The notes: a model not told the origin generated them from the sequence alone. 64,000 nt of DNA from Serratia entomophila (GCF_021462285.1 NZ_CP082787.1:3410001-3474000); one strand, 5' to 3'. Shown: positions 19,171-31,834, counted from the stretch's first letter. Program-made: numbers and translations.

Positions 19171-21018
19171 TTAAACCAAAATCAACAGAGCCAATACGAC
19201 CACTGCACCCACACCCATAGACGCTATATACCAACGCACCTGGCCGTTCTCGCTCACCGTCAGGCCACGGTTCCCCCAGCGGGAGAAGATGGCCGGCAGG
19301 TTCATCAGCGAGTTCAGCGGATCGCGCTGCAACAGCTTCGCAATGCCCAGATAAGGTTTGACGAAGACTTTGTCGTACAGCCAGTCGAAGCCCCAGGCAT
19401 GGAACCACCAGGTCGAGAAGAAGCGGCCCGGCGCGCTGTTGGCGATGCGGGTGACCAGGCTGCGTTTGCCCAGCCACAGTGCGGCCGCCAGCAGGATGCC
19501 GACGATAGCCACCACGCCGGAAGCGATCTCCAGCTGCAGCACGCTGCCGTGCGCCAGCTCGGTGGTGTCCGGCAGTACGCCCTGCAGCGGCGGCACGATC
19601 ATCGCGCCGACGAAGGTGGACAGCACCAGCAGAACCAGCAGCGGCAGGTGGTGAGTGATGCCTTTACCGGCATGCGCTTTGATTTTCTCTTCGCCGTGGA
19701 ACACGATGAAAATCATGCGGAAGGTGTACAGCGAGGTCATGAACGCACCGACCAGACCGGCAATCATCAGGTTGATGTGGCCGTTGGCCATCGCGCCCGC
19801 CAGGATCTCATCCTTACTGAAGAAGCCGGCGGTAATCAGCGGCAAGGCCGACAGCGCCGCGCCGCCCACCAGGAAGCAGACGTAAACCAGCGGGATGCTC
19901 TTGCGCAGGCCGCCCATCTTGAAGATGTTCTGCTCGTGGTGGCAGGCCAGGATCACCGAACCGGACGACAGGAACAGCAGCGCCTTGAAGAACGCGTGGG
20001 TCATCAGGTGGAAGATCGCCGCGTCCCACGCCTGCACGCCCAGCGCCAGGAACATGTAGCCAATCTGGCTCATGGTGGAGTAAGCGAGCACGCGTTTGAT
20101 GTCGGTCTGCACCAGCGCGGCGAAGCCGGCCAGCAGCAGGGTCACCGCACCGACGATGCCCACCAGGTGCAGCACTTCCGGCGCCATCAGGAACAGGCCG
20201 TGCGTGCGGGCAATCAGGTAAACGCCCGCGGTCACCATGGTCGCCGCGTGGATCAGAGCGGAAACCGGCGTTGGGCCCGCCATCGCGTCCGCCAGCCAGG
20301 TTTGCAACGGCAGCTGCGCCGATTTACCGACCGCGCCGCCCAGCAGCATCAGGGTCGCCCAGGTGATGGCCGTATCCCCTACCGCCAGCTTTTGCGGTGC
20401 CAGGATCATCAGTTCACGGATGTTCAGGGTGCCCAGCTCGTTGTAGAGAATGAACAGCGCGAACGCCAGGAACACGTCGCCGACGCGGGTCACGATGAAG
20501 GCTTTCATCGCCGCCGCGCCGTTGGCCGGATCCTTGTAGTAGAAACCGATCAGCAGGTAGCTGCACAGGCCCACGCCTTCCCAACCCAGGTACATCAGCA
20601 ACAGGTTGTCCGCCAGCACCAATACCACCATGCTGGCGATAAACAGGTTGGTGTAGGCGAAGAAGCGCGAGTAGCCCTCTTCACCGCGCATGTACCAGGA
20701 GGCGAACATGTGGATGAAGAAGCCGACGCCGGTCACTACCGACAGCATGGTCAGCGACAGGCCGTCCAGCGTCAGGGTTACGCCGATATTGAAATTGCCG
20801 ACCGACATCCAGGTCCACAGGCTTTGTTCGAACAGCTGTACGCCGGCGGCCTTCTGGGCGAAGAAGTCCATCGCCACATGAACCGTCACCAGCGCAGCCA
20901 GGCCGATAGAGCCCACGCCGACGGTTGCCGAGGTGTTCTCGGACCAGCGACCGCGGGAAAATGCCAACAGCAGGAACCCGATCAGCGGTAGCAGAATTGT
21001 TAAATATAATAGGTTCAT
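19171..21018 (-). CDS. nuoL: NADH-quinone oxidoreductase subunit L
   Basis: The distal antiporter-like subunit of complex I with the long lateral helix, 615 residues (E. coli 613). It begins [20 protein letters not shown] and contains [20 protein letters not shown] (conserved Glu) and [20 protein letters not shown], typical of NuoL. Its ATG overlaps the nuoK stop by 4 bp (ATGA), suggesting coupled translation. It is followed by an ERIC-containing gap before nuoM. Confidence 0.96.
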   Translation of the reverse strand: MNLLYLTILLPLIGFLLLAFSRGRWSENTSATVGVGSIGLAALVTVHVAMDFFAQKAAGVQLFEQSLWTWMSVGNFNIGVTLTLDGLSLTMLSVVTGVGFFIHMFASWYMRGEEGYSRFFAYTNLFIASMVVLVLADNLLLMYLGWEGVGLCSYLLIGFYYKDPANGAAAMKAFIVTRVGDVFLAFALFILYNELGTLNIRELMILAPQKLAVGDTAITWATLMLLGGAVGKSAQLPLQTWLADAMAGPTPVSALIHAATMVTAGVYLIARTHGLFLMAPEVLHLVGIVGAVTLLLAGFAALVQTDIKRVLAYSTMSQIGYMFLALGVQAWDAAIFHLMTHAFFKALLFLSSGSVILACHHEQNIFKMGGLRKSIPLVYVCFLVGGAALSALPLITAGFFSKDEILAGAMANGHINLMIAGLVGAFMTSLYTFRMIFIVFHGEEKIKAHAGKGITHHLPLLVLLVLSTFVGAMIVPPLQGVLPDTTELAHGSVLQLEIASGVVAIVGILLAAALWLGKRSLVTRIANSAPGRFFSTWWFHAWGFDWLYDKVFVKPYLGIAKLLQRDPLNSLMNLPAIFSRWGNRGLTVSENGQVRWYIASMGVGAVVVLALLILV

Positions 21019-21317
21019 CCGCGCATCTCACTGACAGTATCAATATTCAGGGTATGACGACGACGGTAGAGCTGCAGCAACAGCGCCAGGCCGATACTGG
21101 CCTCGGCTGCCGCCAGGCTGATCGCCAGGATGTACATCACCTGCCCGTCCGCCTGGCCCCAATAGCTTCCCGCCACGATAAACGCCAACGCCGCGGCGTT
21201 GATCATCACTTCCAGACTGATCAGCATAAACAGCAGGTTGCGGCGCACCAGCAGCCCGGTCAGCCCGAGCACAAACAGGATAGCCGCCAGGATCAGGCCG
21301 TGTTGAAGAGGGATCAT
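21015..21317 (-). CDS. nuoK: NADH-quinone oxidoreductase subunit K
   Basis: Small 100-residue membrane subunit of complex I (MrpC-like) with three helices, the standard length. [20 protein letters not shown] and [18 protein letters not shown] carry the conserved membrane glutamates needed for proton transfer. ATGA overlaps occur at both ends, with nuoJ upstream and nuoL downstream. Confidence 0.96.
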   Translation of the reverse strand: MIPLQHGLILAAILFVLGLTGLLVRRNLLFMLISLEVMINAAALAFIVAGSYWGQADGQVMYILAISLAAAEASIGLALLLQLYRRRHTLNIDTVSEMRG

Positions 21318-21871
21318 GCTTGCTCCTCCGATTTTCTTCTCGCCATTTCGCCACTCGCCGGCGCGTTGCTCAGCACCTCGCCAGGCTTATGCTCACGGCC
21401 GATATGGAAGGCGACAACCAGACCCGCCAACAGCAGCATTGAAGCCAGCTCAACCGCCAACACGTAAGGACCGAACAGGCTGATGCCTACCGCCTTCGCG
21501 TCCACCATCTCGCCGCTGATACCCTGATCGGATACGCTGCGGATAGCGATAATCAGCACCACCAGCAACGCCAGCGACATCAGGCCAGGCCCGATCCACA
21601 CCGTCGGCTTCATCCAGTCGCGTTCTTGCTGCTGCACGTTGCCGAGGTTCAGCATCATCACCACGAACACGAACAACACCATGATGGCGCCCGCATAAAC
21701 GATGATTTCCAGCGCGGCGGCAAAGTAGGCGCCGAGGGAGAAGAAAACTGCCGAGATCGCCAACAACGAGACGATCAGATACAGCAGCGCATGTACAGGG
21801 TTGGTATGGGTGATCACGCGGATCGTCGCGACCACCGCAATCAAACCTGCCAGATAAAATGCAATTTCCAT
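21314..21871 (-). CDS. nuoJ: NADH-quinone oxidoreductase subunit J
   Basis: Membrane subunit of complex I with five helices, 185 residues (E. coli 184). The start [19 protein letters not shown] at ATG 21871-21869 has AAGGAG just upstream; a 28-residue longer in-frame extension ([11 protein letters not shown]...) is only read-through of the spacer after nuoI. It contains [20 protein letters not shown], the conserved third helix. The stop overlaps nuoK by 4 bp. Confidence 0.95.
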   Translation of the reverse strand: MEIAFYLAGLIAVVATIRVITHTNPVHALLYLIVSLLAISAVFFSLGAYFAAALEIIVYAGAIMVLFVFVVMMLNLGNVQQQERDWMKPTVWIGPGLMSLALLVVLIIAIRSVSDQGISGEMVDAKAVGISLFGPYVLAVELASMLLLAGLVVAFHIGREHKPGEVLSNAPASGEMARRKSEEQA

Positions 21872-21884
21872 GCTTGCTGGCTCC

Positions 21885-22427
21885 TTAGGGCAACAGACCT
21901 TTGACGTCGATCGGTTTGGCTTCGTTTTCGGCTTCGCCCTTGGCTTTGCCGTCAATCGCCATACCGGCCATCCGGTAGAAGTTATATTCCGGATATTTAC
22001 CCGGCCCCGAGATCAACAGATCTTCTTTTTCGTACACCAGATCCTGACGCTTGTACTCGCCCAGTTCGAAATCCGGCGTCAGCTGGATAGCGGTGGTCGG
22101 GCAAGCTTCTTCGCACAGGCCGCAGAAGATGCAGCGCGAGAAGTTGATGCGGAAGAATTCCGGATACCAACGGCCGTCTTTCTGTTCTGCTTTTTGCAGC
22201 GAGATACAGCCGACCGGGCAGGCAACCGCACACAGGTTACAGGCGACGCAGCGCTCTTCGCCGTCCGGATCGCGCGTCAGCACGATGCGGCCGCGGTAGC
22301 GCGGCGGCAGGTAAACCGGTTCTTCCGGATACATCTGGGTTTCGCGCTTGGCGAAGGCATGCATGCCAATCATCCAAATGCTGCGCACCTGGGTGCCGAA
22401 ACCAACCAATAACTCTTTCAATGTCAT
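21885..22427 (-). CDS. nuoI: NADH-quinone oxidoreductase subunit I (two 4Fe-4S clusters)
   Basis: Ferredoxin-like hydrophilic subunit of complex I carrying clusters N6a and N6b. The 180-residue protein has the two CxxCxxCxxxCP motifs, [17 protein letters not shown] and [16 protein letters not shown]. It has the E. coli length and order, between nuoH and nuoJ, with a 13-bp gap to nuoJ. Confidence 0.97.
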   Translation of the reverse strand: MTLKELLVGFGTQVRSIWMIGMHAFAKRETQMYPEEPVYLPPRYRGRIVLTRDPDGEERCVACNLCAVACPVGCISLQKAEQKDGRWYPEFFRINFSRCIFCGLCEEACPTTAIQLTPDFELGEYKRQDLVYEKEDLLISGPGKYPEYNFYRMAGMAIDGKAKGEAENEAKPIDVKGLLP

Positions 22428-22441
22428 GGTTTATTCACCCC

Positions 22442-23419
22442 TTATTGAGCGTTGTACAAAATGACCGCGGCGGTTGCCAGCAGGTTCAGCAGCGTCAGCG
22501 GCAGGCACACTTTCCAGCCGAAAGACATCACCTGGTCGTAGCGCGGGCGCGGCAAGGCAGCACGAATCAGAATGAACATCATCATGAAGAAGGCCGTTTT
22601 CAGTGCGAACCAGATGAATGGCGGCAGGAACGGACCCTGCCAGCCGCCGAAGAACAACGTCACAATCAGGGCGGACACGGTGACGATACCGATGTATTCC
22701 CCCACGAAGAACAGACCGAACTTCATGCCGGAATATTCGATGTGGTAACCGTCGGCCAGTTCCTGCTCGGCTTCCGGTTGGTCAAACGGGTGGCGGTGAC
22801 ACACCGCAACCCCGGCAATCGCAAAGGTCACGAAGCCGAAGAACTGCGGAATGACGTTCCAGACGTGCGCCTGAGATTCAACGATGGCCTGCATGTTGAA
22901 CGAGTCAGCCTGCATCACCACGCCCATCAGCGACAGGCCGATGAACACTTCATAGCTCAGGGTTTGCGCGGAGGCGCGCATCGCGCCCAACAGCGAGTAT
23001 TTGTTGTTGCTCGACCAACCGGCGAACAGCACGGCGTATACCGCCAGGCCGGCCATCATCAGGAAGAACAAAATACCGATGTTGAGATCGGACACCGCCC
23101 AGGTCGGGCTGACCGGCACGATGGCGAATGCCAGCAACAGGGAAGTAAAGGCGATCATCGGCGCCAGGGTGAAGATCACCCGGTCGGAGAATCTCGGTAC
23201 CCAGTCTTCCTTGAAGAACATTTTGATCATGTCGGCGACCAGCTGCAGCGAGCCGCCCCAGCCGACGCGGTTAGGTCCGTAGCGGTTCTGGAACAGGCCG
23301 AGCAGACGGCGTTCGCCGAAGCTCATGAATGCGCCGCAGGCCACGACCACCAGCAGGATCACTACCGCTTTAAGAATGGCGATCAGAATGTCGATCACCT
23401 CAGGGGTAAACCAGCTCAT
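22442..23419 (-). CDS. nuoH: NADH-quinone oxidoreductase subunit H
   Basis: Membrane subunit at the quinone-binding end of complex I, 325 residues as in E. coli. It starts [20 protein letters not shown] and contains [20 protein letters not shown] and ERAELA-like [16 protein letters not shown], the conserved loops facing the Q site. The ATG overlaps the nuoG stop by 4 bp. Confidence 0.97.
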   Translation of the reverse strand: MSWFTPEVIDILIAILKAVVILLVVVACGAFMSFGERRLLGLFQNRYGPNRVGWGGSLQLVADMIKMFFKEDWVPRFSDRVIFTLAPMIAFTSLLLAFAIVPVSPTWAVSDLNIGILFFLMMAGLAVYAVLFAGWSSNNKYSLLGAMRASAQTLSYEVFIGLSLMGVVMQADSFNMQAIVESQAHVWNVIPQFFGFVTFAIAGVAVCHRHPFDQPEAEQELADGYHIEYSGMKFGLFFVGEYIGIVTVSALIVTLFFGGWQGPFLPPFIWFALKTAFFMMMFILIRAALPRPRYDQVMSFGWKVCLPLTLLNLLATAAVILYNAQ

Positions 23420-26154
23420 CGTGCCGCCTCCCGCAGATTTTCAACCGTTGCACCCACCAAAATCGGCGGGATCCCTGGCAAGCCGAGCGGCAAACCAACC
23501 TGGCCCTGGCTCAGGGTTTCGCTCAGGCGCACCGGCAGACGCAGCGTCTGGCCCGCACAGCTGAACTCCACCAATGCGCCGGCATTCACGCCAAGCGCAG
23601 CGGCGTCGGCCGGGTTGACCATCACGTAGGCTTCCGGCATGCGCTGCTGGATAACGCTGGAGCGCTGCGACATTTCATCGCTGCCGAACAGGTGGTAGTA
23701 AGGCGCGACGCGCCAGCCTTCGGCCGGATTAAAGGCGGCAGGCACCTCGGTGAAGTAATCCAGGCTGCCCTCCCCCGCTTCGATCAGGCGTACGCCCGGA
23801 TCGCCGTGGCGCAGCTTGCCGCCCACTTCGGCCTGGAACTTGTTCCATGCCTGCGGTGAGTTCCAGCCTGGCGCCCAGGCGAACGGGATCTGCTGACGAT
23901 CGGCCAGCGGGCTGTTGTTCCCTTCCATCGAGAAGGCGAACATGGTGTCTTTATCCTGCGGCTGACGCGGCTCGTGCACGCTGATGTTGGCGCGCATGGC
24001 GGTGCGGCCGCTGGAGCGGTGCGGAGAACGCGCCAGCTTCTGGCCGCGGATGCGGAAGGTCGCGTCCGGCGCCGCGTCGACGATGGCCTGCAGCTGCGGC
24101 AACGCCTCGACGCAGGCGGCGATCACGTCGTCGAGCTGGGTCCAGTCCACGTGGCGGCTGGTGTAGGTGGAGTGCAGCGAGTGCATCCAGCGCCAGCTTT
24201 CCAGCATCACGGTGAACTGATTCTTTTTGGCGTCATCGTAATAGGCCGGATCGTACACCTGGAAGAAGCGCTGCGCGCGGCCTTCCTGGTTGATCAGCGT
24301 GCCGTCGCTTTCGGCGAAGCTGGCCGCCGACAGGATCAGGTTGGCCTTGTCCATGATGGCGGTGCGCTGATGATCGGCAACGATCAGGTTGCTGACCTTG
24401 GCCAGCGCGGCGTCCACTTTCTCCGCCGGCGCATGGCGATAGAGATCGTTCTCCATCACGATGGCGGTGTCGGCTGCGCCGCTGGCCAGCTGTTCCAGCG
24501 CCTGATCGAGCGAACCGCCGCCGATCATCGCCAGGCCCATGCTGTTGGCCGCGCCCGCTACGAAGGTGATGCCGACGTCAGAACCGCGGCCTTTCAACGC
24601 CTTGGCGATGTTGGCCGCCGCTTCGATGATGGCTTCGCTGCCGGCGTTGCTGCCGGTGACGATCAGCGGTTTGCGAGCGCCGGTCAGCGCCTGCACGATG
24701 ATGTCGACTTTCTTGTTCAGGCCTTCGGCCAGCGAGTTCACCGCCGGCGCCGCGTTATCCAGCGCATGGGCGATGGCGAAGCCGAAGCGCGCCTGCTCAT
24801 CGACCGGCGCGCGGTAGTTCCACGCGGCGATGTCGTCGAGGCGGGTGTTGTCGACGTTGGTGGTGAACAGCGGATACTTGGCGTGCTGACCGATGTTCTG
24901 CACCGCCGCGATCTGCCAGTCGGCAACGCGTTGCGCCGCCGCCATCGCGCGGGCCTTGCCCTTGACGGCCTGGCGCACCGACAGCGCGATGCGCGCGCCG
25001 GTTTGGGTCAGATCTTCACCCAGCACCAACACCGCGTCGTAATCTTCGATTTCACGCAGCGCCGGGGTATGAACGCCGCCGTTTTTCAGCACGTTCAGCA
25101 TCAGCGCCAGGCGCGACTGCTCGGCCTGAGCGATGCCGGTGTAGTAGTTCTCGGCGCCGACCAGCTCGCGCAGCGCGAAGTTGCTTTCCAGGCTGGCGCG
25201 CGGGGAGCCGATGCCGATGGTTTTCTTCGCCTGACGCAGGATGTCCGCAGCGCCCTGCATCGCCTGTTCGGCGTTGAGGGTGATCCAGTCGTTGCCGCGC
25301 AGCTGCTGCGGCTGACGCGGACGATCCTTCTGGTTGACGTAGCCGTAGCCGAAGCGGCCGCGGTCGCACAGGAAGTAGTGGTTCACGCTGCCGTTGTAAC
25401 GGTTCTCGATGCGGCGCAGCTCGCCATAGCGCTCGCCCGGGCTGGTGTTGCAACCGATGCTGCACTGCTGGCAGATGCTTGGCGCAAACTGCATGTCCCA
25501 TTTACGGTTGTAGCGTTCGGAATGCGTCTTGTCGGTGAATACGCCGGTCGGGCAGACTTCCACCAGGTTGCCGGAGAACTCGCTTTCCAGCGTGCCGCTT
25601 TCCGGACGGCCGAAGTAGACGTTGTCGTGCGCGCCGTAAACGCCGAAGTCGGTGCCGTCCGCGTAGTCTTTGTAGTAACGCACGCAGCGGTAGCAGGCGA
25701 TGCAGCGGTTCATCTCGTGCGAGATAAACGGCCCCAGCTCCTGGTTGTTGTGCGTGCGCTTGGTGAAGCGGTAGCGACGGAAGCTGTGGCCGGTCATTAC
25801 CGTCATATCCTGCAGGTGACAGTTACCGCCTTCCTCACAGACCGGACAGTCGTGCGGGTGGTTGGTCATCAACCACTCGACCACGCTCTCGCGGAACTGT
25901 TTCGCTTCGCCATCGTCGATGGAAATAAAGGTTCCATCGGATGCCGGTGTCATACAGGACATCACCAAACGGCCACGCGTATCTTCCGCGTTTTGGTATT
26001 GCTTTACCGCACATTGGCGGCAAGCGCCGACGCTTCCCAGCGCCGGGTGCCAGCAAAAGTAAGGAATATCGAGCCCGAGGGAGAGACAGGCCTGCAACAG
26101 GTTGTCCGCTCCGTCTACGTCGTATTCTTTGCCGTCTACATGAATCGTAGCCAT
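23416..26154 (-). CDS. nuoG: NADH-quinone oxidoreductase subunit G
   Basis: Large iron-sulfur subunit of the NADH dehydrogenase arm, 912 residues. It starts [19 protein letters not shown] and shows the N-terminal 2Fe-2S site ([15 protein letters not shown]), HxxxC-type ligands in [14 protein letters not shown], and further 4Fe-4S motifs ([19 protein letters not shown]). A molybdopterin-oxidoreductase-like domain without cofactor follows. The start at 26154 is preferred to one three codons earlier because GGAAG lies 10 nt before it and only 1-2 nt before the other. It follows nuoF after 78 bp and overlaps nuoH by 4 bp. Confidence 0.96.
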   Translation of the reverse strand: MATIHVDGKEYDVDGADNLLQACLSLGLDIPYFCWHPALGSVGACRQCAVKQYQNAEDTRGRLVMSCMTPASDGTFISIDDGEAKQFRESVVEWLMTNHPHDCPVCEEGGNCHLQDMTVMTGHSFRRYRFTKRTHNNQELGPFISHEMNRCIACYRCVRYYKDYADGTDFGVYGAHDNVYFGRPESGTLESEFSGNLVEVCPTGVFTDKTHSERYNRKWDMQFAPSICQQCSIGCNTSPGERYGELRRIENRYNGSVNHYFLCDRGRFGYGYVNQKDRPRQPQQLRGNDWITLNAEQAMQGAADILRQAKKTIGIGSPRASLESNFALRELVGAENYYTGIAQAEQSRLALMLNVLKNGGVHTPALREIEDYDAVLVLGEDLTQTGARIALSVRQAVKGKARAMAAAQRVADWQIAAVQNIGQHAKYPLFTTNVDNTRLDDIAAWNYRAPVDEQARFGFAIAHALDNAAPAVNSLAEGLNKKVDIIVQALTGARKPLIVTGSNAGSEAIIEAAANIAKALKGRGSDVGITFVAGAANSMGLAMIGGGSLDQALEQLASGAADTAIVMENDLYRHAPAEKVDAALAKVSNLIVADHQRTAIMDKANLILSAASFAESDGTLINQEGRAQRFFQVYDPAYYDDAKKNQFTVMLESWRWMHSLHSTYTSRHVDWTQLDDVIAACVEALPQLQAIVDAAPDATFRIRGQKLARSPHRSSGRTAMRANISVHEPRQPQDKDTMFAFSMEGNNSPLADRQQIPFAWAPGWNSPQAWNKFQAEVGGKLRHGDPGVRLIEAGEGSLDYFTEVPAAFNPAEGWRVAPYYHLFGSDEMSQRSSVIQQRMPEAYVMVNPADAAALGVNAGALVEFSCAGQTLRLPVRLSETLSQGQVGLPLGLPGIPPILVGATVENLREAAR

Positions 26155-26232
26155 AGTCAGCATGCTTCCAAGTGGCCCATCTTACGATGAGCTGTTAATC
26201 AAAAATTCTGGCCGTGTTGCGGGCTAGCCGGC

Positions 26233-27579
26233 TTACCAGCGTTGCTTCAGCAGGTTGTTCGGCTGAATGCCGCCAATCGCATGTGCGTTGCTGTAGTGCT
26301 TAACGGCAATACCCGCTTCGAACTCTTCACGGAAATATTTAATCGCGCTTTGCAGTGGCTCTACGGCACCTGGCGCATGGGCGCAGAAGGTTTTGCCCGG
26401 GCCGAGGGAACGGCACAGCTGCTCGAGGGTTTCGATATCCCCCGGCTGCCCTTCGCCGTTTTCCAACGCGCGCAGGATCTTCACGCTCCACGGCAGGCCG
26501 TCGCGGCATGGCGTACACCAGCCGCAGGACTCGCGGGAGAAGAACTCTTCCAGGTTGCGCACCAGCGGAACCATGCCGATTTCGTGGTCTACCGCCATCG
26601 CCAGCGCGGTGCCCAAACGGCTGCCGGCCTTGCCGATTGCGCCGTACTCCATCGGCAGATCGAGGTGATCGGCGGTCAGGAAGTCGGTGCCCGCGCCGCC
26701 CGGTTGCCAGGCTTTAAAGCGCAGGCCGTCGCGCATACCGCCGGCGTAGTCTTCGAGGATCTCGCGTGCGGTAGTGCCGAACGGCAGTTCCCAGACCCCC
26801 GGGTTTTTCACCCGGCCGGAGAAGCCCATCAGCTTGGTGCCTTTGTCTTCGCTGCCGGAGATGCCGGTGTACCACTCAACGCCGTTGGCCAGAATGGCCG
26901 GCACGTTGCACAGCGTTTCCACGTTGTTGACGCAGGTCGGCTTGCCCCAGGCGCCGGCGGTGGCCGGGAATGGCGGCTTGGAACGCGGGTTGGCGCGGCG
27001 GCCTTCCAGCGAGTTGATCAGGGCGGTTTCTTCGCCGCAAATATAGCGGCCGGCGCCGGTGTGAACGATCAGCTCGAAATCAAAGCCGGTGCCGAGAATG
27101 TTCTTGCCCAGGTAGCCCGCTTCTGTGGCTTCCGCGATGGCGCGGCGCAGGTGCACCGCCGCTTCGACGTATTCGCCGCGCAGGAAGATGTAACCGCGGT
27201 AAGCCTTCAGCGCGAACGCGGAGATCAGCATGCCTTCCACCAGCAGGTGCGGCAGCTGTTCCATCAGCAGACGGTCTTTATAGGTGCCCGGCTCCATTTC
27301 ATCGGCGTTACACAGCAGGTAACGGATGTTCATGGACTCGTCTTTCGGCATCAGGCTCCACTTCAAACCGGTGGAGAAGCCTGCACCGCCGCGGCCTTTC
27401 AACCCGGAGTCTTTCACCAGGTTGACGATCTCGTCCGGGGCCAGGCCCTTGAGGGCTTTTTCCGCACCGGCATAGCCGTTCTTGCTGCGATATTCATCCA
27501 GCCACAGCGGCTGTTTGTCATCGCGCAGGCGCCAGGTCAGCGGATGCGTTTCGGGAGTGCGTACAATGTCTTTAATCAT
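26233..27579 (-). CDS. nuoF: NADH-quinone oxidoreductase subunit F (FMN and NADH binding)
   Basis: The entry point of electrons into complex I: binds NADH, FMN and a 4Fe-4S cluster. The 448-residue protein (E. coli 445) shows [20 protein letters not shown] for [18 protein letters not shown] for FMN, and the cluster ligands [12 protein letters not shown] plus a distal Cys ([12 protein letters not shown]). ATGA overlap with nuoE. Confidence 0.97.
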   Translation of the reverse strand: MIKDIVRTPETHPLTWRLRDDKQPLWLDEYRSKNGYAGAEKALKGLAPDEIVNLVKDSGLKGRGGAGFSTGLKWSLMPKDESMNIRYLLCNADEMEPGTYKDRLLMEQLPHLLVEGMLISAFALKAYRGYIFLRGEYVEAAVHLRRAIAEATEAGYLGKNILGTGFDFELIVHTGAGRYICGEETALINSLEGRRANPRSKPPFPATAGAWGKPTCVNNVETLCNVPAILANGVEWYTGISGSEDKGTKLMGFSGRVKNPGVWELPFGTTAREILEDYAGGMRDGLRFKAWQPGGAGTDFLTADHLDLPMEYGAIGKAGSRLGTALAMAVDHEIGMVPLVRNLEEFFSRESCGWCTPCRDGLPWSVKILRALENGEGQPGDIETLEQLCRSLGPGKTFCAHAPGAVEPLQSAIKYFREEFEAGIAVKHYSNAHAIGGIQPNNLLKQRW

Positions 27580-28127
27580 TGATACTGCTCCAGTAGCGTC
27601 TCGATATCTTCAGGCTTCAGCTGACTGTGAGTGTCCTCATCAATCATCATGGTTGGCCCTTTATCGCAGTTACCCAGGCAGCAGGTCGGCAGCAGAGTGA
27701 AGCGGCCATCAAAGGTGGTTTGACCCGGCTTGATGTTCAGCTTCTTCTCAATGGCGGCCTGAATGCCCTGGTAACCGGTGATGTGACAAACAACGCTGTC
27801 ACAATAACGGATCACGTGACGTCCTACCGGCTGACGGAAAATCTGGCTGTAGAACGTGGCCACGCCTTCTACGTCGCTGGCAGGGATGCCCAGCACTTCT
27901 GCGATGGCGTAAATCGCACCGTCCGGAACCCAGCCGCGTTTCTTCTGCACAATTTTCAGTGCTTCGATGGAAGCGGCGCGCGGATCCTCGTAATGGTGCT
28001 TTTCATGCTCGATCGCATCACGTTCTTCCGCACTCAGCTCAAATGCATCAACGCCGCTCTGAGGAGCGGCTGCATTGATGGGCTCAAGCGCATCGTGACT
28101 CGCGTGATTGTCTTTTTGAGAGTGCAT
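27576..28127 (-). CDS. nuoE: NADH-quinone oxidoreductase subunit E (2Fe-2S)
   Basis: Thioredoxin-like 2Fe-2S subunit of complex I. The core contains [16 protein letters not shown] and [14 protein letters not shown], whose cysteines bind the cluster. The protein is 183 residues, ~17 longer than E. coli NuoE, because of a polar N-terminal extension ([16 protein letters not shown]) before the conserved [17 protein letters not shown] later start is not excluded, but none has a better ribosome site. It starts 2 bp after the nuoCD stop. Confidence 0.95.
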   Translation of the reverse strand: MHSQKDNHASHDALEPINAAAPQSGVDAFELSAEERDAIEHEKHHYEDPRAASIEALKIVQKKRGWVPDGAIYAIAEVLGIPASDVEGVATFYSQIFRQPVGRHVIRYCDSVVCHITGYQGIQAAIEKKLNIKPGQTTFDGRFTLLPTCCLGNCDKGPTMMIDEDTHSQLKPEDIETLLEQYQ

Positions 28128-28129
28128 AA

Positions 28130-29941
28130 TTAGCGGTCCACATCTGACATAACAAAATCGATACTACCCAGATAGACGATCAGGTCGGAGACCAGGCTGC
28201 CACGGATTACCGACGGGATCTGCTGCAGGTGCGCAAAGCTTGGCGTACGTACCCGGGTGCGGTAGCTCATGGTGCTGCCGTCGCTGGTCAGGTAGTAGCT
28301 GTTGATCCCTTTGGTGGCTTCAATCATCTGGAATGATTCGTTGGCTGGCATCACCGGGCCCCAGGAAACCTGCAGGAAGTGGGTGATCAGCGTTTCAATA
28401 TGCTGCAACGTACGCTCTTTCGGCGGCGGCGTGGTCAGCGGGTGATCGGCCTTGAACGGGCCTTCCGGCATGTTGTTCAGGCACTGCTCGAGGATGCGCA
28501 GGCTCTGGCGCAGCTCTTCCACCTTCAGCATCACGCGGGTATAGCAGTCGCTGTTGCCGTCGCCGACCGGGATTTCGAAATCGAAATTCTCGTAGCCGGA
28601 GTACGGGCGCCATTTACGTACGTCAAACTCGATGCCGGTAGCGCGTAGGCCGGCGCCGGTCACGCCCCACTCCAGCGCTTCTTTGGCGTTATAAGACGCC
28701 ACGCCGACGGAACGGCCTTTCAGAATGCTGTTCTTCAGCGCCGCCTTGACGTAAGAGTCCAGGCGCTTCGGCATCCACTCGAGGAACTCGCGCAGCAGGC
28801 GATCCCAGCCGCGCGGCAGGTCGTGGGCGACGCCGCCGATGCGGAACCAGGCCGGGTGCATACGGAAACCGGTAATCGCTTCCACCAGATCGTAAATTTT
28901 CTGACGATCGGTAAAGGCGAAGAACACCGGGGTCATGGCGCCGACGTCCTGAATGAAGGTGCTGATGTACAGCAGGTGGCTGTTGATGCGGAACAGTTCG
29001 GACAGCATCACGCGGATGGTGTCGACGCGCTCCGGTACCTTGATGCCGGCCAGCTTCTCGACCGCCAGCACGTAAGGCATCTCGTTCACGCAGCCGCCGA
29101 GGTACTCGATGCGGTCGGTGTACGGAATGTAGCTGTGCCAGGACTGGCGCTCGCCCATTTTTTCGGCGCCGCGGTGGTGGTAGCCGATGTCAGGCACGCA
29201 GTCGACGATCTCTTCGCCGTCCAGCTGCAGAATGATGCGGAATGCCCCGTGCGCCGACGGGTGGTTAGGGCCGAGGTTGAGGAACATGAAGTCCTCGTTT
29301 TCGGTGCCGCGCTTCATGCCCCAGTCTTCCGGCTTGAAGGTCAGCGATTCCATTTCCAGATCTTCTTTCTGTTTGGTCAACACGAAAGGATCGAACTCGG
29401 TGGCGCGCGCCGGGTAGTCTTTACGCAGCGGGTGGCCTTCCCAGGTCTGCGGCATCATGATGCGCGACAGGTGCGGGTGGCCGTCGAAGGTAATACCGAA
29501 CATCTCCCAGGTTTCACGCTCATACCAGTTGGCGTTCGGGAAAACCCTGGTGGCTGTGGGCACGTGCAGGTCTTTCTCAGACAGCGCCACTTTCAGCATG
29601 ATGTCGCGGTTGCGTTCGATGGAAATCAGATGATAGAAAACAGAAAAATCCGCGGCGGGCAAACCGTCACGGTGGGTGCGAAGACGCTCGTCCACGCCAT
29701 GCAGATCAAACAGCATGACGTAAGGCTTCGGCTGTTTTCTCAGGAACGTCATTACTTCCAGCAACTGGTCAGGTTTGACCCATACCACGGGCATTCCGGT
29801 ACGGGTGGGCTGAACAGTAAAGGCTTCCGGCCCAAAGCGGTTGCGCAGCTCGCCGATCACCGGGTCGTCAAGGTGATCTCGGGTTTGCCAGGCCGGCAAG
29901 GCGTCGTGCGTCGTCAAATCTGTCATAATTTTTTTCACCAC
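28130..29941 (-). CDS. nuoC: NADH-quinone oxidoreductase fused subunit C/D
   Basis: Fused NuoCD protein of complex I, typical of enterobacteria, 603 residues. The NuoC part (to ~190) contains [18 protein letters not shown]; the NuoD part shows [29 protein letters not shown] and the C-terminal [12 protein letters not shown] near the quinone site. The start is uncertain: GTG 29941 or 29938 gives an MVKKIMTDL opening like E. coli MVNNMTDL, while ATG 29926 gives a slightly shorter protein; none has a strong ribosome site. Confidence 0.95.
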   Translation of the reverse strand: MVKKIMTDLTTHDALPAWQTRDHLDDPVIGELRNRFGPEAFTVQPTRTGMPVVWVKPDQLLEVMTFLRKQPKPYVMLFDLHGVDERLRTHRDGLPAADFSVFYHLISIERNRDIMLKVALSEKDLHVPTATRVFPNANWYERETWEMFGITFDGHPHLSRIMMPQTWEGHPLRKDYPARATEFDPFVLTKQKEDLEMESLTFKPEDWGMKRGTENEDFMFLNLGPNHPSAHGAFRIILQLDGEEIVDCVPDIGYHHRGAEKMGERQSWHSYIPYTDRIEYLGGCVNEMPYVLAVEKLAGIKVPERVDTIRVMLSELFRINSHLLYISTFIQDVGAMTPVFFAFTDRQKIYDLVEAITGFRMHPAWFRIGGVAHDLPRGWDRLLREFLEWMPKRLDSYVKAALKNSILKGRSVGVASYNAKEALEWGVTGAGLRATGIEFDVRKWRPYSGYENFDFEIPVGDGNSDCYTRVMLKVEELRQSLRILEQCLNNMPEGPFKADHPLTTPPPKERTLQHIETLITHFLQVSWGPVMPANESFQMIEATKGINSYYLTSDGSTMSYRTRVRTPSFAHLQQIPSVIRGSLVSDLIVYLGSIDFVMSDVDR

Positions 29942-30022
29942 ACTAAAGGGTTATTTCGCCGCAATTTTCACTTTTCGCTGTGTTAACCAATAGCGCACTA
30001 AGATGGACGTTAAATGAACGTC

Positions 30023-30697
30023 TTAAATCTCGTCAGGCGTCCGAAGGTTGGTCACCGCGATGCGCTCGCCGTGTTTACGCTCTCTTTCAGACTGCATGTT
30101 GGCGCGGTAAACGCCCTGATCGCCGACAACCCACGACAGCGGGCGGCGTTCTTTGCCAATGGATTCCTGCAGCAGCATCAGCGCCTGCATGTAGGCTTCC
30201 GGACGCGGCGGACAGCCGGGAATGTACACGTCGACCGGCAGGAACTTGTCCACGCCCTGCACCACGGAATAGATGTCGTACATGCCGCCGGAGTTGGCGC
30301 AGGCGCCCATCGAGATCACCCACTTGGGTTCCAGCATCTGCTCGTACAGGCGCTGAATGACCGGGGCCATCTTGGTGAAGCAGGTGCCGGCGACCACCAT
30401 CAGGTCAGCCTGACGCGGCGATGCACGCAACACTTCGGCGCCGAAACGCGCCACGTCGTGAACGGCGGTAAACGACGTCACCATCTCCACGTAACAGCAC
30501 GAAAGGCCAAAGTTATATGGCCAAATAGAGTTTTTACGCCCCCAGTTCACCATGTCATGCAATGCATGTTCGAGTTTACCCATGTAAACCGTGCGGTGGA
30601 CCTGTTGTTCCAGGGGATCGGCGACGATCTCCTGTTTTTGCAGGGGATAACGGTCGTTCTCACCGTTCGGGTCTATGCGGGTGAGCGTATAGTCCAT
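30023..30697 (-). CDS. nuoB: NADH-quinone oxidoreductase subunit B (cluster N2)
   Basis: Hydrophilic subunit carrying cluster N2, the electron donor to quinone. The 224-residue protein has the adjacent-cysteine motif [10 protein letters not shown], then VAGTCFTK and PGCPPRPEA, which provide the four ligands. It starts [19 protein letters not shown]. It lies between nuoA (15 bp) and nuoCD. Confidence 0.97.
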   Translation of the reverse strand: MDYTLTRIDPNGENDRYPLQKQEIVADPLEQQVHRTVYMGKLEHALHDMVNWGRKNSIWPYNFGLSCCYVEMVTSFTAVHDVARFGAEVLRASPRQADLMVVAGTCFTKMAPVIQRLYEQMLEPKWVISMGACANSGGMYDIYSVVQGVDKFLPVDVYIPGCPPRPEAYMQALMLLQESIGKERRPLSWVVGDQGVYRANMQSERERKHGERIAVTNLRTPDEI

Positions 30698-30712
30698 CTT
30701 AATGCCTCGCTG

Positions 30713-31150
30713 TTACTGCGGATGACTGTTGGTGTTAGTGATAGTGCTGGGTTTGCTCTGGCGACGAGAACGCGCCGGAGTCCAATCCAACGCGCCGATG
30801 CGCACCAGATAAACCAGACCCGCCAATAGCACCAAAATGAAAATGGCGGCTTCGATAAAGCCTACCCAGCCACTCTCGCGAACCGAGACCGACCAGGCAT
30901 ACAGGTATAAGGCTTCAACATCGAAAATAACGAAGAACATGGCAACCAGGTAAAACTTGGCGGACAAACGCATACGCGCCGTACCGACAGAGTCGATCCC
31001 GGATTCGAACGGGGTGTGTTTGGCGCGCGCCCGGGCTCTCCCGCCCAGGAAGAACGCACCCAGCAGCATTAAGCCGCAGAGCCCGATAGCCACGACAAGA
31101 AATACGGCGAACGCCCAGTGATGAGCGATAACTTCAGTGGTTGTTGACAT
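30713..31150 (-). CDS. nuoA: NADH-quinone oxidoreductase subunit A
   Basis: Three-helix membrane subunit of complex I, 145 residues (E. coli 147), first gene of the operon. It starts [20 protein letters not shown] and contains [20 protein letters not shown] and [15 protein letters not shown], the conserved loop and helix. The long leader upstream (712 bp to lrhA) should carry the operon promoters. Confidence 0.97.
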   Translation of the reverse strand: MSTTTEVIAHHWAFAVFLVVAIGLCGLMLLGAFFLGGRARARAKHTPFESGIDSVGTARMRLSAKFYLVAMFFVIFDVEALYLYAWSVSVRESGWVGFIEAAIFILVLLAGLVYLVRIGALDWTPARSRRQSKPSTITNTNSHPQ

Positions 31151-31812
31151 ACTCTATGCTTACTCATCAAAAGTGGCGTCGATCGCTCTGCTCTTGTAAC
31201 CGGCAGTTAGTGCACCACATCGATTTAAGGGAAGGATAAATTAACCACACAAACAAACTGCTTTTACAGCGAGTTAGGCAGCGTTTTACTGTGGGCTTTT
31301 TACTCCTTTCTATAACCTTTTGTCAACTTTGACAAAAGTATCTACACACTAGTTTACATACGTATCATTTGATTAACATTTGATGCGCCAGCCTTAGGCT
31401 AAATCGTGTCAGTTAATTTTTGTGTAGAAACAGATAGATATAAACCAACATGCATATTTCAGTTTTACTATACCATTGTCTCAGGAATTCCCTGTTCTTC
31501 CACTCACTACCTAGGGGTATTTTTTTGATCCAGGACACGTTTTCAGCATAAATCCTCAAAAAAAGTGTGGGCCTTTAACAATTTTTGTCAAATTCAGCCG
31601 TAAAAACGCTCGGCATAACCTAACAAAATAACCATATTATTTCCAGGTCTTTACGCCGCTCCGCCGGCTGTTCAAAAAACAGACAAAACAAACTCGTAGG
31701 GGCAGAACCCGGTTTCTCATTACGACAAAAACTTAAACAAATAACCAACTCGCGATAAAATTAAAACAAAGTTCATAAAAATGTCACTTTCCGCTGATTC
31801 GCGGCAAAAAAA
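31151..31812 (-). promoter_or_regulatory. nuo operon promoter region
   Basis: An AT-rich region of ~660 bp between the lrhA terminator and nuoA, with no supported gene. In E. coli this region is likewise long and carries two promoters with ArcA, IHF, Fis and NarL sites. Two ArcA-like decamers are visible: TGTTAATCAA (minus strand, 31369-31378) and AGTTAATTTT (31411-31420), each one mismatch from WGTTAATTAW. A palindrome-like TACCTAGGGGTA at 31508-31519 is unexplained. Confidence 0.5.
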
Positions 31813-31834
31813 AACCTCCGCCGAAGCAGAGGTT
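31813..31834 (-). terminator. Intrinsic terminator of lrhA
   Basis: On the minus strand AACCTCTGC, loop TTCG, GCGGAGGTT (9 bp with one G-U) is followed by a run of T. It sits ~30 bp after the lrhA stop and isolates lrhA from nuo. Confidence 0.9.

Noticed and set aside
18964..20991. 675-codon frame antisense to nuoL
   Set aside because: Shadow of nuoL codon bias; product is Gln/His/Arg-rich without motifs, and nuoL is certain.
23974..26190. 738-codon frame antisense to nuoG
   Set aside because: Shadow of a strongly identified iron-sulfur subunit gene; no support of its own.
31508..31519. TACCTAGGGGTA as a canonical NarL 7-2-7 site
   Set aside because: The spacing of the TACC and GGTA halves does not fit the 7-2-7 arrangement.
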